Origin: JAJPJX01 sp964568355
GTDB lineage: Bacteria; Acidobacteriota; Terriglobia; Bryobacterales; Bryobacteraceae
Assembly: GCA_964568355.1 (NCBI GenBank)
Contig: CAZMRK010000112.1
Location: 1 to 9,596 of the forward strand
Reading direction: 5' to 3'
Length of the DNA: 9,596 bases
Shown one piece after another: positions 1 through 6,831 of this stretch (position 1 is its first letter; each line of letters begins with the position of its first letter). The position numbers and the translations under genes were made by a program. The notes beneath the pieces are model-generated. The model was not told the origin of the DNA. It saw only the letters and a list, made by a program, of their open reading frames with translations, and did not search any database.

Positions 1-128
1 GTCTCCGCACAGGCGTCCATGCACTCCTCGCAGACCAGCAGATGTTCCTCGAACGGCGCCAGTTGCTCTTCGGAAAGGCGACGCGTGGCATATTGTTCGA
101 GCGTTTCTTCGCTAGCGTGGCTATTCAC
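1..128 (-). CDS. Zinc-finger (zf-HC2) anti-sigma-like protein, 3' part cut by window edge
   Basis: No named gene is assigned; it was read by translating the minus strand. The visible 42 residues show the short N-terminal zinc finger found in many ECF anti-sigma factors: His4, the LEQYATRRLSEEQ helix, then His29 followed by CxxC (Cys33, Cys36) in EEHLLVCEEC. I chose the GTG start at 128-126 because AGAGGA lies at a good distance upstream; an in-frame ATG at 146 is possible but has no such site. It follows the sigma gene on the same strand after 46 nt, the usual sigma/anti-sigma arrangement, so a role in binding that sigma factor is inferred. The rest of the protein is outside the window, so a membrane segment or sensor domain cannot be judged. 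Confidence 0.72.
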   Translation of the reverse strand, partial: MNSHASEETLEQYATRRLSEEQLAPFEEHLLVCEECMDACAE

Positions 129-174
129 AACTGGTTTCCTCTGCATCCTAAGTGCGCCCAGTCTTGTTTTACTC

Positions 175-855
175 TCACCACACCAGGGTTCGCCGGTGAC
201 GGCTTAGTCTTTTTTTGCCCAATTCTCCGAACCGGGCCTTAGCCCGGGACTTCAACAGCCGAAACTGCGTCTCGGTCAGACCCATCTCCGCGCAGATCTG
301 TTCCTGCGGCTGCTCACCGAGGTAAAAACGCATCAGAATCTCCCGGTCGCGAGGGGAGATACCCTGTAATACTTCCATCGCGATCTGGTGATGCTGGCGC
401 TGGATTACCGCCTGCTCCGGGTTCGATAAGTCGTCCGCCACCACCAGCCCCGACTCCAGGTCCGCCTGGTGCCGGCGACTCTTGACGTTTTCTTCAATCT
501 GCGCAGCCACCTGTCGGCGCACCACCGTGCGCACGTAGCCCATGAGCCGTTCCGGCTCCCGCAGATCCCCGCGGCGGATCGCCTGCGCCACAATCAGGAA
601 CGTATCATGAACCCTGTCGTCCAGGTCCTGCGGACCCAGTTGGCGGCATAGATAAAAACGCACTCCTCGGGAAAACACCCGATATAGCGACTCCATGCCC
701 GCCGTCTCATCGTTTTTGACCTGCTCCACCAGTTCGGTCCATTGCGCGTCCTGCCCGGCATCCGCCCGGCTTTCTTGGTCGCTGTCGCTTTGGCCGGCTT
801 GCGTGGTTTCCAGTTCGGAGGAACGGTGAGGGGGTTGCGATTGCAGGAACGTCAT
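175..855 (-). CDS. ECF-type RNA polymerase sigma factor
   Basis: A 226-residue sigma-70 family protein with only regions 2 and 4, the extracytoplasmic-function layout; it would direct RNA polymerase to a small regulon. Region 2 spans about residues 55-120, with the conserved LDDRVHDTFL segment (78-87) followed by the GYVRTVVRRQVAAQI helix. Region 4 spans about 157-210 and carries the SPRDREILMRFYLGE element and a helix-turn-helix (QEQICAEMGLTETQFRLLKSR). The first 40 or so residues form a polar, Gln/Ser/Asp-rich extension not usual for short ECF factors. The start is supported by TGAGGT ending 5 nt before the ATG; this site includes the stop codon of the upstream CHAT gene, so the two are probably translationally coupled. 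A zinc-finger anti-sigma-like gene follows. Target promoters are unknown. Confidence 0.9.
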   Translation of the reverse strand: MTFLQSQPPHRSSELETTQAGQSDSDQESRADAGQDAQWTELVEQVKNDETAGMESLYRVFSRGVRFYLCRQLGPQDLDDRVHDTFLIVAQAIRRGDLREPERLMGYVRTVVRRQVAAQIEENVKSRRHQADLESGLVVADDLSNPEQAVIQRQHHQIAMEVLQGISPRDREILMRFYLGEQPQEQICAEMGLTETQFRLLKSRAKARFGELGKKRLSRHRRTLVW

Positions 856-863
856 AAAGTACC

Positions 864-3092
864 TCAGTCATTTGCCATCAGGAAGTAACTACCCCAGTAG
901 CGCGGTTGGGAACGCCAGGTATGGGAATCCACCATCTCTGCGCGGGCCCGCTGGAGCGCGGCCGCCGGCCCCGCCCCAGGTGCCTCTCTCAAATGCCGGT
1001 AAACCGAAACAAAAAAAAAGCCGGAATCGTCCGGCGTGGGCCAGGCGCTGGCGACCACCCCAGCCGCTCCGGCAGCCAGCCAGGCCCGCGTCAGCCCCAT
1101 CAGGCCGCTGCCGGGCAGCGCCTCCGCCACCCCTGAACTACAACCACTCAGCACTACCAGGCCCGCCCGCGTCTGCCAGCCGCCGATCTCCGCCGGTCCC
1201 AGCAGCTCCGGCCTGCCGGAGTCGCCCAGGCTCAGAGCGATCGAGCCATGCTGCCGCTCCCCGGTATCGAGCACGTGTGTTGCGAAATGCACCACCGCCG
1301 GTTGTAGCCGGAGCGCCTCCTCCAGCATCCGGCGAGATGCCGATGCCCCGGTTAGCAGCACCGGCCCCTGCTCGCTGCTCCAGGCCCGCGAGCAGGCCTC
1401 GATCTCTCGCGCGCTGCCCGGCAGCCGCACCAGACCCAGATCGTCCGCCGCCTGGACCGCCCGCCGTGAACGCCAGCGCACGTCCGCCCGGTTGTAGATC
1501 GGGTCGCCGATCCCCAGAAACCGGCCGTCGAAACGGCGCCGCGTGCCCAACGCCAGCAGCCCGGCTCCGGATGCGATCTGCAGCGCCTGCCGGGTGCCCA
1601 GGTATACCGGCTCTCCACCCTTCCGGCCGGTGACCAGAGCCGCGAAAGGGAGTGTGAACAGGTGCTCGTCGAGCGCCAGGAGCCATTGCTTTTTACCGCG
1701 GACCCGCGGCTCCAGCGGTCCGAAAAGTGTCTCGAACAGCTCCTCGCCCTGGGTTTCGGCTTCCGGAGCGCCGCTTTCCACCGCCCTCCGGAAGCGCCCT
1801 ACACGGGGGACGATCGTATCCCGGCCCGGCAGCCGCCGGAGCAGGACACCTTCCCGACTGACGGCCCAGGCATAGGATTCCGGCTCCCCCAAATGGAAAC
1901 TGAGATAGACCTGTTCCGCCCCCAGCCCCTTTCTGGTCTTCTCCAGCAGGCCCGGGATCTCCTCCGCCTCACCCTGCTCGGAAAGCAGCGCCCGCAGGCT
2001 GGCAGCCCGATTTTCCTCCGCCGCTTCGAACGTCTCTCGCGCCAGCGCCGGATCGCCGCTCGCGAAGTAGAGCTGGTTTCCGGCCCGGACCAGCGCCGAG
2101 TAGATCTGCTGCAGCATGGTTTCCACGCTGATGCGCGTGCGATCCGCCGGCGGGATCGCCCTGCGCCAGGCGCGTAGTAGTTCGACCGCCTTGCGCAGAT
2201 CCGTCATCGCCTCCCCGGTTCGGCCCACCTCCAGCAGTGCCCTCCCCCGCGCCTGGTAGAGGTCCCAGGTCGGCAGCGGACTTCCCGGACGTGCCGCGCC
2301 TTCCACCGCCCGGTCCAGCAGCACGCTGGCCGACCGGAAATCGCGCTGCGCTAGCCGCAACTGGCCCAAGTCCCGATAGGAGGATTCGAGCGCCGGAAGC
2401 CGGTTCAATTTCCGGATTCGAAAGGCCTCCAGCAGCGGCGGTTCGGCCTGGTGCAGATCCTGGCGCGCCAGGTAGGCTTCTCCCAGACGGCTGCATCCGG
2501 CGGCGTATAGTTCCACGTCGCCGGCCGCCTCAGCGCCTTCCATCCCCTTCCCAAAAAGCTCCACCGCTTCCGCCATCCGCCCCTGCTGCGCCCGCAGGGT
2601 GCCAAGATGGATCAGCAGCTTCGGCAGATGGCGCCGGCGCTCCTCTCCGCGCAGGTCGCGCAGAGCCAGCTCCGCGTAGCGCACCGCCGATTCCCGATCT
2701 CCCAGCCCCGTGTAGAGCGAAGAGATGTTGAATTCGAGCGCTCCGGCCACGCCGCCCTCCCGCGCCGTCTGCGCGAGTTCCAGCGCTCGCAGCAAAATAC
2801 GGAGAGCCTCCCGGGTATTGTGCTGCGCCAGCCGGGCGGCGCCCAGATTGCTTAGAAAACGCATCGCCAGACGGCGGTTCCCGGCCGCTGAAGCCGTTTC
2901 ATAACCCTTTTGGAATAGAAAACTTGCTTGCTCGAACTGGCCCGCGCGAAACGCTTTTTGAGAGGATTCCAGAATTTCGGCCAGATCCGGGCGCAGCGCC
3001 GAGTATTGGACATCGGCATCCGAAACCGCCGGCCTTTCTGTCCGTACGGAACATCCCACCGTGCCGGCCAGGAATAGTAAAAGCAATTTCAC
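864..3092 (-). CDS. TPR-CHAT caspase-like protein with lipoprotein-type signal
   Basis: With the GTG start at 3092 the protein has 742 residues. The N-terminus (M)KLLLLFLAGTVGCS looks like a signal peptide ending in a weak lipobox (TVGC). Residues about 30-330 hold degenerate TPR helices (for example SNLGAARLAQHNTREALRIL and LIHLGTLRAQQGRMAEAVEL). The C-terminal half is a CHAT domain, the caspase/separase-like peptidase fold: the GEELFETLFGPLEP and LLALDEHLFTLPFAAL segments, then HFATH with candidate catalytic His606, LSGCSSG with candidate catalytic Cys651, and the closing RYWGSYFL. Both dyad residues are present, so the protease may be active. The open frame runs up to 3230, but that extension crosses a promoter-like region and a perfect inverted repeat and has no ribosome-binding site. 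GTG at 3113 is another possible start. The gene leads an operon with the ECF sigma and zinc-finger genes. The substrate is unknown. Confidence 0.87.
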   Translation of the reverse strand: MKLLLLFLAGTVGCSVRTERPAVSDADVQYSALRPDLAEILESSQKAFRAGQFEQASFLFQKGYETASAAGNRRLAMRFLSNLGAARLAQHNTREALRILLRALELAQTAREGGVAGALEFNISSLYTGLGDRESAVRYAELALRDLRGEERRRHLPKLLIHLGTLRAQQGRMAEAVELFGKGMEGAEAAGDVELYAAGCSRLGEAYLARQDLHQAEPPLLEAFRIRKLNRLPALESSYRDLGQLRLAQRDFRSASVLLDRAVEGAARPGSPLPTWDLYQARGRALLEVGRTGEAMTDLRKAVELLRAWRRAIPPADRTRISVETMLQQIYSALVRAGNQLYFASGDPALARETFEAAEENRAASLRALLSEQGEAEEIPGLLEKTRKGLGAEQVYLSFHLGEPESYAWAVSREGVLLRRLPGRDTIVPRVGRFRRAVESGAPEAETQGEELFETLFGPLEPRVRGKKQWLLALDEHLFTLPFAALVTGRKGGEPVYLGTRQALQIASGAGLLALGTRRRFDGRFLGIGDPIYNRADVRWRSRRAVQAADDLGLVRLPGSAREIEACSRAWSSEQGPVLLTGASASRRMLEEALRLQPAVVHFATHVLDTGERQHGSIALSLGDSGRPELLGPAEIGGWQTRAGLVVLSGCSSGVAEALPGSGLMGLTRAWLAAGAAGVVASAWPTPDDSGFFFVSVYRHLREAPGAGPAAALQRARAEMVDSHTWRSQPRYWGSYFLMAND

Positions 3093-3137
3093 GCGGCTAG
3101 ACGTCCCGAACACCCAGTATTCGGAGAAGAAACTAGG

Positions 3138-3193
3138 AATATCCCCAGCCTGGTGTTCTTTGGGGATATTACGACAATAATATCCCCAAAGAA
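3138..3193. repeat. Perfect 16-bp inverted repeat plus a third half-copy in the CHAT leader
   Basis: TTCTTTGGGGATATTA (3156-3171) and TAATATCCCCAAAGAA (3178-3193) are exact reverse complements separated by 6 nt (CGACAA). A third partial copy, AATATCCCCA, lies at 3138-3147. The repeat starts directly after the -10 box and ends about 60 nt before the chosen start codon. It could be an operator for a dimeric regulator overlapping the transcription start. It could also act in RNA: the middle arm can pair with either outer arm, giving two mutually exclusive hairpins. The repeat is certain; its role is inferred. Confidence 0.85.
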
Positions 3194-3223
3194 TGATACC
3201 AGCTTTTGCCGTGATTGTGGCAA
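3193..3223 (-). promoter_or_regulatory. Probable promoter of the CHAT-sigma operon
   Basis: Reading the minus strand, TTGCCA (3223-3218) is followed after 19 nt by TATCAT (3198-3193), which is preceded by TGG to give an extended -10. Each hexamer matches the sigma-70 consensus at five of six positions; the spacer is slightly long. Transcription would begin inside the inverted repeat that abuts the -10 box, giving a leader of about 95 nt before the GTG at 3092. This was assigned by eye. Confidence 0.5.
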
Positions 3224-3466
3224 CCCTCACATAGGTTTATTTATGGTTCTCCGCCTGGTCGGGCGCCGACTTTACAGTGATTCCACCGAATCGGATCCGC
3301 AGCTTACCAACCCAAGATGATGATAATCGGATCGGGCACCATCGCTCGTGGAACCTTCCTTCTGCTTCGAAGGTACTCCGCGAGCCGGCGGCGCCGGCCC
3401 CGCTTTCTCTGCAAATAACTGATTTCTTGCGAAAAAAATAAATCAATCGGAAGCGAACGCCCGCGG
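3224..3466. other. Intergenic region between CHAT promoter and Gfo/Idh gene
   Basis: I see no convincing gene here. A minus-strand open frame covering it has no domain-like sequence and mostly shadows the oxidoreductase gene. An A-rich stretch near 3431-3442 reads as a T-rich tract just beyond the oxidoreductase stop codon on the minus strand, but it lacks a convincing stem in front of it. A GC-rich palindrome (two GCCGGC copies around GGC, 3384-3398) and a weak hairpin (ACCTTC 3353-3358 with GAAGGT 3369-3374) have no T-run and were not called terminators. Confidence 0.5.
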
Positions 3467-4549
3467 CTACGTCTTCAGAATCCGCCGCTGCTCCGCCGAT
3501 TCGCGCGCCGCCAATACAATCTCGTTCACCCGGTAAATATCCGCCAGATCCAGCCCCACAGCCTTGCCCAGATAGACCGATGCCAGAAAATCCGGGAATA
3601 GCCACTGCGCCGGCGGGAGATCGGAAATCACATGCGGCTTGGAATTGTCCGTAACCAGCGTCAGCCCCGTCGACTCCTGATACTCCAGAACGCCGCGCGT
3701 GCCGGCCAGCCGCAGGCGATCATCGCCGTGTGTGGGCGCGGTCTGCGGCCGGAGATAATCCATCCGCAGAGCCGCCGTTCCGCCGTTATCCAGGTGAAAT
3801 AGCGTCGAAGTGGTATTTTCCATGTCCTGCAGATCCGGAAATCCCACCCGCGATTGAAATGCCACGGTTTCCGTTAACTCACGCCCGCTGGTAAAGCGCA
3901 TTAAATCCACCATATGCACGCCGATATACGGAATCGTTCCGCCAAAGCTGCCATGATGCCGCATCCATTCCGGCCGTTCTCCCAGCTTGTAGGATTTTTG
4001 CGCTCCGATCTGCGCGACCTCACCGATTTCGCCCGACTGGACCACCTGCCGCATCGCCAGATAAACCGGATAAAAACGCATGGGCAGCAGCATGCTCAGC
4101 CGAATATTCTGAGCGGCCACGGCCTTGCGAATCCGCTCCAGGTCGGCTCGTTCGGTCGTCAAGGGCTTTTCCGCCACCACATGAATCTTACGGGCGGCGC
4201 AGGCCAGGACGATCTCGGCCCTTGTTCCGTTGGGACCGCACACACCCGCCATGTCCGGCTTCTCCTGGTCGAGCAGGCGCCGGTAATCGCTGTACTGGCG
4301 CGCGGAGGGAGCATAGCGGCGCGCCACTGCCGCCATCGCTTTGGCATCGGAATCGCAAAGAGCTACCAGTTCCACATCCGGCAGTTGTTTCAGGCGTCCG
4401 AGGATCTCACCGGTGTGTCCTTCCATGCCGATCAGGGCGAGCCGCACTTTTTTGGGCAGCCGCAACGGCTCCGCCGCATGGGTTGCGGCCTGCGGAGCCG
4501 CCAGCAATGCTCCGGCCATCCAGTTCCGCCGGGTAATGGATTTGTACAT
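3467..4549 (-). CDS. Gfo/Idh/MocA-family oxidoreductase with Tat-type signal
   Basis: A 360-residue NAD(P)-dependent oxidoreductase, probably acting on a sugar or cyclitol. Residues 5-26 (ITRRNWMAGALLAAPQAA) form a twin-arginine signal, so the folded enzyme is probably exported with its cofactor. The Rossmann domain starts at about 35 (RLALIGMEGHTGEIL); its glycine loop GMEGHTG departs from plain GxGxxG. The family signature EKP lies at 127-129 (HVVAEKPL), whose Lys is catalytic in relatives. GTIPYIGVHMVDL (204-216) supplies the conserved His212 and Asp215 of the C-terminal domain. Length is normal for the family. The start is fixed by the Tat motif and by a -10-like box 7 nt upstream. It diverges from the deacetylase-like gene with 31 nt between start codons, so the two may be co-regulated in glycan use. 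The substrate cannot be told from sequence. Confidence 0.9.
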   Translation of the reverse strand: MYKSITRRNWMAGALLAAPQAATHAAEPLRLPKKVRLALIGMEGHTGEILGRLKQLPDVELVALCDSDAKAMAAVARRYAPSARQYSDYRRLLDQEKPDMAGVCGPNGTRAEIVLACAARKIHVVAEKPLTTERADLERIRKAVAAQNIRLSMLLPMRFYPVYLAMRQVVQSGEIGEVAQIGAQKSYKLGERPEWMRHHGSFGGTIPYIGVHMVDLMRFTSGRELTETVAFQSRVGFPDLQDMENTTSTLFHLDNGGTAALRMDYLRPQTAPTHGDDRLRLAGTRGVLEYQESTGLTLVTDNSKPHVISDLPPAQWLFPDFLASVYLGKAVGLDLADIYRVNEIVLAARESAEQRRILKT

Positions 4550-4555
4550 GCTTGC

Positions 4556-4572
4556 GATTCTGCCATAGAATC
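4556..4572. promoter_or_regulatory. Compact divergent promoter with two opposed -10-like boxes
   Basis: GATTC (4556-4560) and GAATC (4568-4572) form a 5-bp dyad around TGCCATA. On the plus strand TAGAAT (4566-4571) lies 9 nt before the deacetylase ATG, with TGTACA (4543-4548) a possible -35 at 17-bp spacing. On the minus strand an extended box TGG-CAGAAT (4565-4557) lies 7 nt before the oxidoreductase ATG. No ribosome-binding site is visible on either side, so both mRNAs may be leaderless. The two boxes overlap, so simultaneous firing in both directions seems unlikely. Confidence 0.45.
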
Positions 4573-4580
4573 AAGCCTGC

Positions 4581-5963
4581 ATGCGTCGTTTCCTTTTCCT
4601 TCTGGTTTTCTGCGTTTCCCTGGCCGCTGCAAAAGGCCCGGTCTATCTGTTGCTCTGGTTCGATACGGAAGACTACATCGAACCTGCCGCCGACGATGCA
4701 GCTCTGCGCATCGCTCTCGATCTGGAAAAGCAGGGCGTGCGCGGCACGTTCAAGGTGGTGGGCGAAAAGGCCCGTGTGCTGGAATCCCGCGGCCGTTGGG
4801 ATGTAATCGCCGCTCTCTCCCGCCACGATATCGGATTCCATGCCAATACCCACAGCCAGCAGCCCACCCCGGCGCTCTACATGCGCGAGCTCGACTGGCT
4901 GGAAGGTATTTCGGAATTTGCCCGCCGGGAAGGCCCGGGCGTGCGCGATATCCACCGTATTTTCGGCGTGATTCCGAGTTGCTACGGCCAGCCCGGCAGT
5001 TCCTGGGGGCCGCAAAGCTACCCCGCCCTGCGCCAGTTGGGCATCCCGGTCTATCTCGATGAAGCCACCCAGGTCGGCCTGGAGGGCCAACCGTTCTGGT
5101 TCGACGGCGTGTTGAATGTTTTCCACATGGAGCCCAACCTGGTTCGCCCCTCCCTCGACAAGGAAGACCAGTTCGATGCCACCATGCGGAAATTCGATCA
5201 GGCGGTCAGCACCCTGGCGGCCCACAATGGAGGCGTCATCAGCACGTATTACCATCCCACCGAATTTGTCACCACCGAATTCTGGGACCTGAACTTTGCC
5301 CGCGGCGCGAATCCGGAACGCAGCCAGTGGCGCTCCCCGCATCGCCGCACGCCCGAGGACAGCGAGCGCTGCTACCGTATTCTGCTGCGCTACGTCGAAC
5401 ATGCCAAGAAGGCCGGCGTCCGCTTCATCACCGCCCGCGACCTGCCGCTGCTCTATGAGAGCCCCGTAGCCCGCACACCGGACCGCAAGGCCATTGCCGC
5501 GCACCTGGCGCAGCGGCAGACATTCCTGACTACCCCGCAGGGATCCTACTCCGCCGCCGATATGCTGCTGGCACTCCTGGGCATGGAGCCTCAGGTGGTA
5601 GACGGGCCGGCCATCCGCCGCGACACGAACTTTCCCAACGCCGCCATCCCGCGTCCGGCATTCGAGCGGGCCAAGGCCGATGCGGTCTCCTATATCCGAG
5701 CCAACCACCGCCTGCCCTCCCACGTCTGGATCGACGCCTATCGTCTCGCGCTGGGCGATTTTGCGGCCACCCTGGCTGCCGACGATTCCTCCTCCGCCAC
5801 CATCTCCGTGCGCCGCGGCAACCCCGAAATGGAGAAATACATCTCCAGCGACGCCACGGGAGCCTTTAGCTGGGTCATCCACCCCCAGGGATTTAATGGC
5901 CAGGCTCTTCTGGATCTCGCCCGTCTTCAGGCCTGGACCCTCAAACCGGCCCGGATCAAATAG
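4581..5963 (+). CDS. Secreted NodB-type polysaccharide deacetylase-like protein
   Basis: A 460-residue protein with a signal peptide (MRRFLFLLVFCVSLAAA) and a carbohydrate esterase 4/NodB-like domain over about 20-290. The metal and catalytic motifs are LLWFDTED (Asp28 as likely base, Asp31 as likely metal ligand) and GFHANTHS (His87 and His91, the HxxxH ligands). GSSWGPQSYPALRQLGIPVY (139-158) matches the later NodB strand region and YYHPTEF (His225) may be the C-terminal motif. It would remove acyl groups from an extracytoplasmic glycan, or be a non-catalytic relative; the substrate is unknown. After the catalytic domain there is a tail of about 150 residues whose segment 365-400 (YIRANHRLPSHVWID, then LALGDFAATLA) resembles pseudomurein-binding-like repeats, a tentative match. 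It diverges from the Gfo/Idh gene. The Asp/His motifs make the family assignment strong. Confidence 0.85.
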   Translation: MRRFLFLLVFCVSLAAAKGPVYLLLWFDTEDYIEPAADDAALRIALDLEKQGVRGTFKVVGEKARVLESRGRWDVIAALSRHDIGFHANTHSQQPTPALYMRELDWLEGISEFARREGPGVRDIHRIFGVIPSCYGQPGSSWGPQSYPALRQLGIPVYLDEATQVGLEGQPFWFDGVLNVFHMEPNLVRPSLDKEDQFDATMRKFDQAVSTLAAHNGGVISTYYHPTEFVTTEFWDLNFARGANPERSQWRSPHRRTPEDSERCYRILLRYVEHAKKAGVRFITARDLPLLYESPVARTPDRKAIAAHLAQRQTFLTTPQGSYSAADMLLALLGMEPQVVDGPAIRRDTNFPNAAIPRPAFERAKADAVSYIRANHRLPSHVWIDAYRLALGDFAATLAADDSSSATISVRRGNPEMEKYISSDATGAFSWVIHPQGFNGQALLDLARLQAWTLKPARIK

Positions 5964-5969
5964 CCACCC

Positions 5970-6015
5970 GGAAAACAGGGGTTCGCGCCGGTTTTCCAGA
6001 CGAAAATGTTAAAAT
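5970..6015 (+). promoter_or_regulatory. Weak hairpin and extended -10 before the membrane-protein gene
   Basis: GGAAAAC (5970-5976) and GTTTTCC (5991-5997) can form a 7-bp stem with a 14-nt loop just after the deacetylase stop codon; without a T-run it is a poor terminator. Then TGT-TAAAAT (6007-6015) forms an extended -10 box ending 12 nt before the ATG at 6028, with no Shine-Dalgarno sequence and no clear -35. The layout matches the aldolase promoter in spacing. Confidence 0.45.
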
Positions 6016-6027
6016 CGCCACTTTGTC

Positions 6028-6615
6028 ATGCATTTTCGTCGATTGGCATGCTTTGTCCTTGGAGCCTGGCTTGCTGGTGCCCTGTTTATGACTGCGGTGG
6101 CCATCGAGAACTTTCGCCTGGCTGATCACTTGATGCGCAGCCAGGCCCCGCCGGTAGCGCAGCCGGTCAAGACTATGGGGGCGCACGCCGCGCATGCCCT
6201 GCTTCGCTACCAGGCCGCCGAGCAGAACCGCTGGTATTTCCAAAGGTGGGAGGTAGTGCAGCTCGGCGTGGGGCTGATCCTGCTGCTGGTGCTGGTCTTC
6301 GGCAGTTCCGAGAGCGCTTTCACCCTGCTGCTCGCGCTGTTTCTCTTCATCCTGGTGGCGGTGCAACGCTTCGGCCTGACTCCCGAAATCACCTCATTGG
6401 GCCGCCTGCTGGATACTTTGCCGGCCGCTCCGGCCGCGGAACAGGGGCGCTTCTGGGCCTTACATCACTTCTATACAGGAGTCGAGCTGGTCAAATGGCT
6501 GGTGGGACTTTTTCTGGGCGTGAAGCTAATCATCGGCTCCCGCCGGCGATCAGGTCGTTCCCGGCGCGAGATCGATCTGATCGATAAAGCCGATGACCGC
6601 CATATCGATCGGTGA
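6028..6615 (+). CDS. Four-helix integral membrane protein, possibly DUF4149/TMEM205-like
   Basis: A 195-residue protein with four hydrophobic segments at about 7-25, 76-93, 97-116 and 150-170. The pattern of a first helix with GAWLAGALFMTAVA, a polar loop ending in NRWYFQRWEVVQLG, and a third helix followed by FGLTPEITSLGR and FWALHHFYTGVE is reminiscent of the DUF4149/TMEM205-like family; I give this as a resemblance only. The basic tail (SRRRSGRSRRE) fits a cytoplasmic C-terminus by the positive-inside rule. The last 66 bp overlap, on the opposite strand, the 3' end of the third microcompartment vertex gene, so the final 22 residues may be shaped by that overlap. It appears to be a single-gene unit with its own promoter. 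Function unknown. Confidence 0.75.
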   Translation: MHFRRLACFVLGAWLAGALFMTAVAIENFRLADHLMRSQAPPVAQPVKTMGAHAAHALLRYQAAEQNRWYFQRWEVVQLGVGLILLLVLVFGSSESAFTLLLALFLFILVAVQRFGLTPEITSLGRLLDTLPAAPAAEQGRFWALHHFYTGVELVKWLVGLFLGVKLIIGSRRRSGRSRREIDLIDKADDRHIDR

Positions 6616-6831
6616 TTGCGGACGGCCCACGCTGGTCATGGCGCTAAAGCCCTCGGTAGCCAGTAATACCCGGTCCCCGATCCCGACGCCTACCGCATCC
6701 AGCGCCACCACGGCGTCGCCCCGGTTCGTGCCGTCCAGATTGAGCGGCTGAACCAGCAGAGCGCTGCGGCCTTCGTGGCTGCTGTGCTTCTGGGTTGCGA
6801 CTACTTCGCCTACCACCCTCGCAATCAGCAT
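6550..6831 (-). CDS. BMC-P vertex protein 3 (EutN/CcmL family)
   Basis: A 93-residue pentameric shell protein that would cap vertices of a bacterial microcompartment. Family features are the first strand MLIARVVGEVVATQKH, the middle GDAVVALDAVGVGIGDRVLL, and the terminal strand DMAVIGFIDQIDL. The pore-side loop that reads GSSAR in vertex protein 1 reads GFSAM here (61-65), so the paralogues are not interchangeable copies. The frame is open much further upstream, but the start at 6831 aligns exactly with the other two vertex proteins and has AGAGGG about 8 nt ahead. It overlaps the end of vertex gene 2 by 7 nt (ATGCTGA), which implies coupled translation. Its 3' end runs 66 bp into the convergent membrane-protein gene. 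It is the last gene of the operon. Confidence 0.9.
   Translation of the reverse strand: MLIARVVGEVVATQKHSSHEGRSALLVQPLNLDGTNRGDAVVALDAVGVGIGDRVLLATEGFSAMTSVGRPQSPIDMAVIGFIDQIDLAPGTT

Noticed and set aside
872..1633. Plus-strand open frame (253 residues) opposite the CHAT domain
   Set aside because: Pro/Arg/Ala-rich shadow of a GC-rich gene; the CHAT motifs on the minus strand explain the region.
3138..3193. Possible mini CRISPR array from three AATATCCCCA copies
   Set aside because: The copies are short, alternate in orientation and have unequal spacing; this is an inverted repeat or operator cluster, and no cas gene is present.
3384..3398. GCCGGC palindrome considered as a terminator
   Set aside because: No T-run follows on either strand and the stem is short; more likely chance in GC-rich DNA.
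3237..3605. Minus-strand open frame filling the region between CHAT and oxidoreductase genes
   Set aside because: It overlaps the oxidoreductase 3' end out of frame, has no domain-like pattern and no ribosome-binding site.
3914..5062. Plus-strand open frame spanning the oxidoreductase start, the spacer and the deacetylase
   Set aside because: It crosses two genes with clear domains in other frames and shows no family features of its own.
4407..5882. Long minus-strand open frame (491 residues) antisense to the deacetylase and running into the oxidoreductase gene
   Set aside because: No recognisable domain, and the opposite strand holds clear NodB and Tat/Gfo-Idh motifs; long antisense frames are common in GC-rich DNA.
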